A DNA stretch of 64,000 nucleotides, taken from contig NZ_CP031015.1 of assembly GCF_003850245.1 (NCBI RefSeq), positions 930,001 through 994,000 on the forward strand, given 5' to 3'. The DNA comes from Microbacterium sp. ABRD28 (lineage in GTDB: Bacteria > Actinomycetota > Actinomycetes > Actinomycetales > Microbacteriaceae). The notes beneath the pieces were generated by a model. That model saw only the letters and a program-made list of their open reading frames with translations. It was not told the origin of the DNA and ran no database searches. The position numbers and the translations under genes are program-made. Shown in pieces: positions 61,653 through 64,000 of the stretch. Positions within the stretch are counted from its first letter, which is position 1. Each line of letters starts with the position of its first letter.

Positions 61653-62125
61653 TGCCCCGTGAGGTCCGTCGCCTCGAGGCGACGGACGTCGAGAGGATCG
61701 AGGCGGAGGAACCCGCGGGCCAGGGCTTCGTCCGCGCGATGTGGAAGCTGCAGCAGCGTGACGAGTCCGTCCTGATCGTCGCCTGGGTCGACGGGATGCC
61801 GGTCGGCTCAGCGCAGCTCGATCTGCGGACCGATCCGTGGGAGGTGAAGAACCTCAACGTCGACGAGCGCGCTCGTGGCGAGGGGATCGGAACCGCGCTG
61901 ATGGCGGAGGCCGAACGGCTGGCCGCCCCTTCCGGGCGCCTGAGCGTCGGCGTCGGTGTCGACAACCCTCGGGCGCGTGCCCTCTACGAGCGGCTCGGGT
62001 TTCGCCCGACCGGACAGGAGAGCACGACGACGTACGAGTACGTGGATGAGCGCGGCGTGCGCCGCACCGCCACCGAGACCGACGTGCTGCTGATGAAGGA
62101 CCTCGCGGCCGCTCCTTCCGCCTGA
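61652..62125 (+). CDS. GNAT family N-acetyltransferase
   Basis: 157 residues: VRRLEATDVERIEAEEPAG at the N-terminus, then the acetyl-CoA loop DERARGEGIGTALMAEAERLA (about 72-92), and NPRARALYERLGFRPTGQ near 110. Substrate unknown. Its ATG overlaps the putA stop by one base, so it is translated with putA and could acetylate a small amine or protein connected with proline use, though nothing proves this. A repeat-rich intergenic region follows. Confidence 0.85.
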   Translation: MPREVRRLEATDVERIEAEEPAGQGFVRAMWKLQQRDESVLIVAWVDGMPVGSAQLDLRTDPWEVKNLNVDERARGEGIGTALMAEAERLAAPSGRLSVGVGVDNPRARALYERLGFRPTGQESTTTYEYVDERGVRRTATETDVLLMKDLAAAPSA

Positions 62126-62140
62126 GCGAGGCTCGCACTG

Positions 62141-62320
62141 TCCCGAACTCCTGCAGATCGGGCGTCGGCGTGGCCTGCAAACGCTGACCGACGGTCTCCA
62201 CGTCGGTTCTGCCGGAGTTGAGGACAGCGGCCGCCGGCGCAACTCCTCAGATTCCGCGCCGAACCGGCAAGAAACCGCCGTCGCCCGGGCGCGCGGCGCC
62301 GATTCTGAGGAGTCGTGCAG
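62141..62320. repeat. Cluster of AACTCCT repeats (family R2)
   Basis: Four copies of the element first seen at 27.4 kb: CCGAACTCCTGCAGATCGGG (62143-62162), a degenerate inverted GCCGGAGTTGAGGACAG (62206-62222), GCAACTCCTCAGATTCCGCG (62239-62258) and the inverted CCGATTCTGAGGAGTCGTGC (62299-62318). The last two pair over about 20 bp with two mismatches. No gene is visible in 62126-62345. Confidence 0.75.
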
Positions 62321-62345
62321 GTCGCCGCCGCGCCGCAGCGCGGGA

Positions 62346-62407
62346 TGTAAAAGATTCTTGACACCCACGGCGTCCCGCCCTACGCTGAGTGTCAAGAATC
62401 TTTGACA
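62346..62407 (+). promoter_or_regulatory. Promoter flanked by two identical-type operators
   Basis: A consensus -35 TTGACA (62358-62363) and a -10 TACGCT (62381-62386) are separated by exactly 17 bp. Two 18-bp palindromes of form TGTNAA-N6-TTGACA, O1 TGTAAAAGATTCTTGACA (62346-62363) and O2 TGTCAAGAATCTTTGACA (62390-62407), flank it, so O1 covers the -35 and O2 lies across the start region. They are also inverted copies of each other. GGAGG lies just beyond, before the first gene. The small HTH protein of this operon is the likely ligand. Confidence 0.8.
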
Positions 62408-62419
62408 TCGGAGGTCGCC

Positions 62420-62854
62420 ATGGCGTACATGGAGCGGACGATCTGGGCCCAGCTCATCGCGAGCGTCGTGGGCCTCGTGGTCTACCTGTCGCTCGTCGTG
62501 CCGCAGCTGTTCACCACCCCGGTCGGCGAGATCGCCTGGGTGTGGCCGATGATCGGGACCATCGTCGGCGCCATCGTCCTGTCGATCGTCCTCAGCATCG
62601 TGTGGGGCATGGTCGCACGGATGCGCGATCCCGAGCTCGAGCACACCGCCGACCAGCGCGATCGCGAGATCGAGCGGTTCGGCGAGCGGATCGGCCAGAG
62701 CTTCCTCGCGATCGGCAGCATCATCGCGCTGGTCCTCGCGATGGTCGAAGCGCCCTGGTTCTGGATCGGCAACGCCCTATTCCTCGGGTTCTTCCTCTCC
62801 GCGGCACTCGGAGGCATGGCGAGGCTCGGCGCCTACCGGACGGGCCTGCCGTGA
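62420..62854 (+). CDS. Small four-helix membrane protein of an HTH-regulated operon
   Basis: 144 residues with four helices: LIASVVGLVVYLSLVVPQLF (about 10-30), WPMIGTIVGAIVLSIVLSIV, FLAIGSIIALVLAMVEAPWF and NALFLGFFLSAALGGM. The loop between helices 2 and 3 is acidic and arginine-rich (DPELEHTADQRDREIERFGER). This resembles small membrane proteins found beside compact HTH regulators, but no function is known. GGAGG is five bases before the ATG at 62420. The stop overlaps the HTH gene. Confidence 0.78.
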   Translation: MAYMERTIWAQLIASVVGLVVYLSLVVPQLFTTPVGEIAWVWPMIGTIVGAIVLSIVLSIVWGMVARMRDPELEHTADQRDREIERFGERIGQSFLAIGSIIALVLAMVEAPWFWIGNALFLGFFLSAALGGMARLGAYRTGLP

Positions 62855-63078
62855 TGGTCCGCCCCACGAAGGTCACCAACACCATCCGCGCCGTGCGCGA
62901 GGCCGCCGGGATGACGCAGGCCGAGGTCGCCCGCCGCGTGGGCGTCACGCGCCAGACCCTCATCGCCATCGAGCAGGGACGGTACTCCCCGACGCTCGAG
63001 CTCGCGTTCCAGCTCGCCCGCGTCTTCGACGCGCGCCTCGACGACCTCTTCCACTACCCCGACACGTCGGAGGACTGA
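62854..63078 (+). CDS. Small helix-turn-helix (XRE/YozG-like) transcriptional regulator
   Basis: 74 residues, essentially one HTH_3 domain: TIRAVREAAGMTQAEVARRVGVTRQTLIAIEQGRYSPTLELAF with the recognition helix in the RQTLIAIEQG part, then VFDARLDDLFHY. Proteins of this size bind DNA as dimers and often repress the operon with their membrane partner. The two palindromes 450 bp upstream are the natural targets. Its ATG overlaps the membrane-protein stop by one base (a GTG three bases earlier is possible). A zinc-free alcohol dehydrogenase follows at once. Confidence 0.85.
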   Translation: MVRPTKVTNTIRAVREAAGMTQAEVARRVGVTRQTLIAIEQGRYSPTLELAFQLARVFDARLDDLFHYPDTSED

Positions 63079-63079
63079 C

Positions 63080-64000
63080 ATGACCACCCACACGATCCCG
63101 CAGACCATGACGGCTTGGCGCCAGCACGCCTACGGGCCGGCCGCCGTCGTGCAGGCCGAAACGATCCCTGTCCCCACCCCCGGTCGCAAGGAGGTGCTGC
63201 TGAAGGTCGCCGCCGCGTCGCTGAACTCCGGTGACATCCACCTGATGCGCGGCGAGCCGCGCGTGGTCCGGCTCTTCTTCGGGCTGCGACGCCCACGCAC
63301 GCGGGGCCGGGGGATGGATGTCGCGGGCACGGTCGTCGCGCTCGGCGCCGACGTGACGGGGCTCGCCGTCGGCGATCTCGTCGTGGGGGCCGGCGACGAG
63401 ACGCTGGCGGAGTTCGTCACGGTGAAGGCGGAGCGACTCACCGCGCTGCCGGCGGGCCTCGACCCGGTCGTCGCCGCGACGCTGCCGATCGCGGGCAACA
63501 CCGCGACGACGATCCTCGACACCTGTCGGGTCGGGGCGGGGTCGACCGTGCTGCTCGTCGGAGCCGGGGGCGGAGTCGGCACCCTCACCGCCGCGCTCGC
63601 CGTCGCGCGCGGCGCGGAGGTGTGGGCGACCTGCGGTGCGCGGGCCGAGCAGACCCTCCGAGATCTCGGGGCCCTGCGCGCCCTCGATTACCGCACCCAC
63701 GACATCGCCTCCCTTCCCGCCGCAGCCTTCGACGCCGTCGTCGACATCGCCGGCGAACTCCCGCTCGAGGCGCTCCGCGACCGTCTCCGCGACGGCGGTA
63801 CCGTCGCCCTCGTCGGGGGCGACGGCCATCCCTTCTGGGGACCGTTCCCACGGATCATCCGCTCGCTCTTCCTCAGCCGCCGCGCGCGGCGGTTCCGTTC
63901 GGTCACGGCCGTGACGAAGACCCCGGTGACGGCTGAGCTGCTGAGGATGACGGCGGCCGGCGTCATCCGTCCCGTCATCGAAAGGACCTACCCCCTGAGC
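63080..64000 (+). CDS. NAD(P)-dependent alcohol dehydrogenase, quinone-oxidoreductase-like (3' end outside window)
   Basis: 307 codons are visible and no stop occurs before the edge; the family is about 330 residues. The N-terminal GroES-like fold reads AWRQHAYGPAAVVQAETIPVP and SLNSGDIHLMRG. The nucleotide-binding loop GAGGGVGTLTAAL comes near residue 160, and DYRTHDIA follows. Zinc ligands typical of alcohol dehydrogenases are absent, pointing to the zeta-crystallin/quinone oxidoreductase branch of the MDR superfamily, which reduces quinones or enones with NADPH. GGAGG lies seven bases before ATG 63080. It is the third gene of the HTH operon. Confidence 0.85.
   Translation, partial: MTTHTIPQTMTAWRQHAYGPAAVVQAETIPVPTPGRKEVLLKVAAASLNSGDIHLMRGEPRVVRLFFGLRRPRTRGRGMDVAGTVVALGADVTGLAVGDLVVGAGDETLAEFVTVKAERLTALPAGLDPVVAATLPIAGNTATTILDTCRVGAGSTVLLVGAGGGVGTLTAALAVARGAEVWATCGARAEQTLRDLGALRALDYRTHDIASLPAAAFDAVVDIAGELPLEALRDRLRDGGTVALVGGDGHPFWGPFPRIIRSLFLSRRARRFRSVTAVTKTPVTAELLRMTAAGVIRPVIERTYPLS

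Overview
The window looks like a chromosomal segment of a high-G+C actinobacterium of the Microbacteriaceae, most likely Microbacterium or a close relative. The grounds are a G+C content around 70 percent, very tight ATGA/GTGA gene overlaps, frequent GTG starts, an actinobacterial TANNNT -10 element placed 6-8 nt in front of many start codons, and protein families typical of that group (DUF2332, DUF7882, an actinobacterial PutA, a family B carboxylesterase, a standalone CofE). I saw no rRNA, tRNA, CRISPR array, prophage or insertion sequence. It is ordinary chromosome, with catabolic operons, housekeeping genes and several families of short palindromic intergenic repeats.

Layout. 1-5.4 kb: end of a TerC-type membrane protein, a three-gene acyl-CoA/SDR operon, and a flavin amine oxidase divergent from its probable TetR regulator. 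5.4-13.7 kb: GNAT, rlmN, a two-gene ABC exporter, a UbiB-type kinase, two aldo/keto reductases and a NUDIX protein. 13.7-19.6 kb, minus strand: a one-pass membrane protein and RNase HI, then an operon of ABC exporter ATPase (frameshifted), permease, GbsR/MarR regulator and carboxylesterase. 19.7-25.7 kb: 2-methylcitrate-cycle operon (GntR, prpD, prpB, prpC, thioesterase, thiolase). 25.7-29.6 kb: small kinase-like ATPase, NUDIX, DUF2332 and membrane proteins. 29.7-41.2 kb: two giant secreted, wall-anchored enzymes (a dual-GH13 amylopullulanase and a beta-propeller/5'-nucleotidase) around small genes and tandem repeats. 41.3-44.8 kb: valine/isobutyryl-CoA catabolic operon with a convergent MarR gene. 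44.8-48.4 kb: etfB, etfA and a cytochrome b-like membrane protein. 48.4-51.4 kb: two-component system plus a DUF4097 protein. 51.3-57.3 kb: CofE, GNAT, thioesterase, two DUF7882 paralogues, an EAL phosphodiesterase and a phytochrome-GGDEF protein. 57.3-64 kb: coiled-coil membrane protein, PutA, GNAT, a small HTH/membrane-protein operon with a two-operator promoter, and a truncated zinc-free alcohol dehydrogenase.

How it fits together. Several operons feed each other. Valine and isoleucine breakdown (acyl-CoA dehydrogenase, hydratases, 3-hydroxyisobutyrate dehydrogenase, type II hydroxyacyl-CoA dehydrogenase, thiolase) yields propionyl-CoA, which the prp operon oxidises. ETF, and possibly the adjacent cytochrome b, would take the electrons of the acyl-CoA dehydrogenase. 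PutA adds proline catabolism, and the amylopullulanase adds extracellular starch/glycogen use under a LacI-type operator. The phytochrome-GGDEF and the intact EAL protein form a light-linked c-di-GMP pair. Two genes (the ABC ATPase at 19.54 kb and the thioesterase near 24.5 kb) have frame problems best explained by single missing bases, either real mutations or assembly errors.
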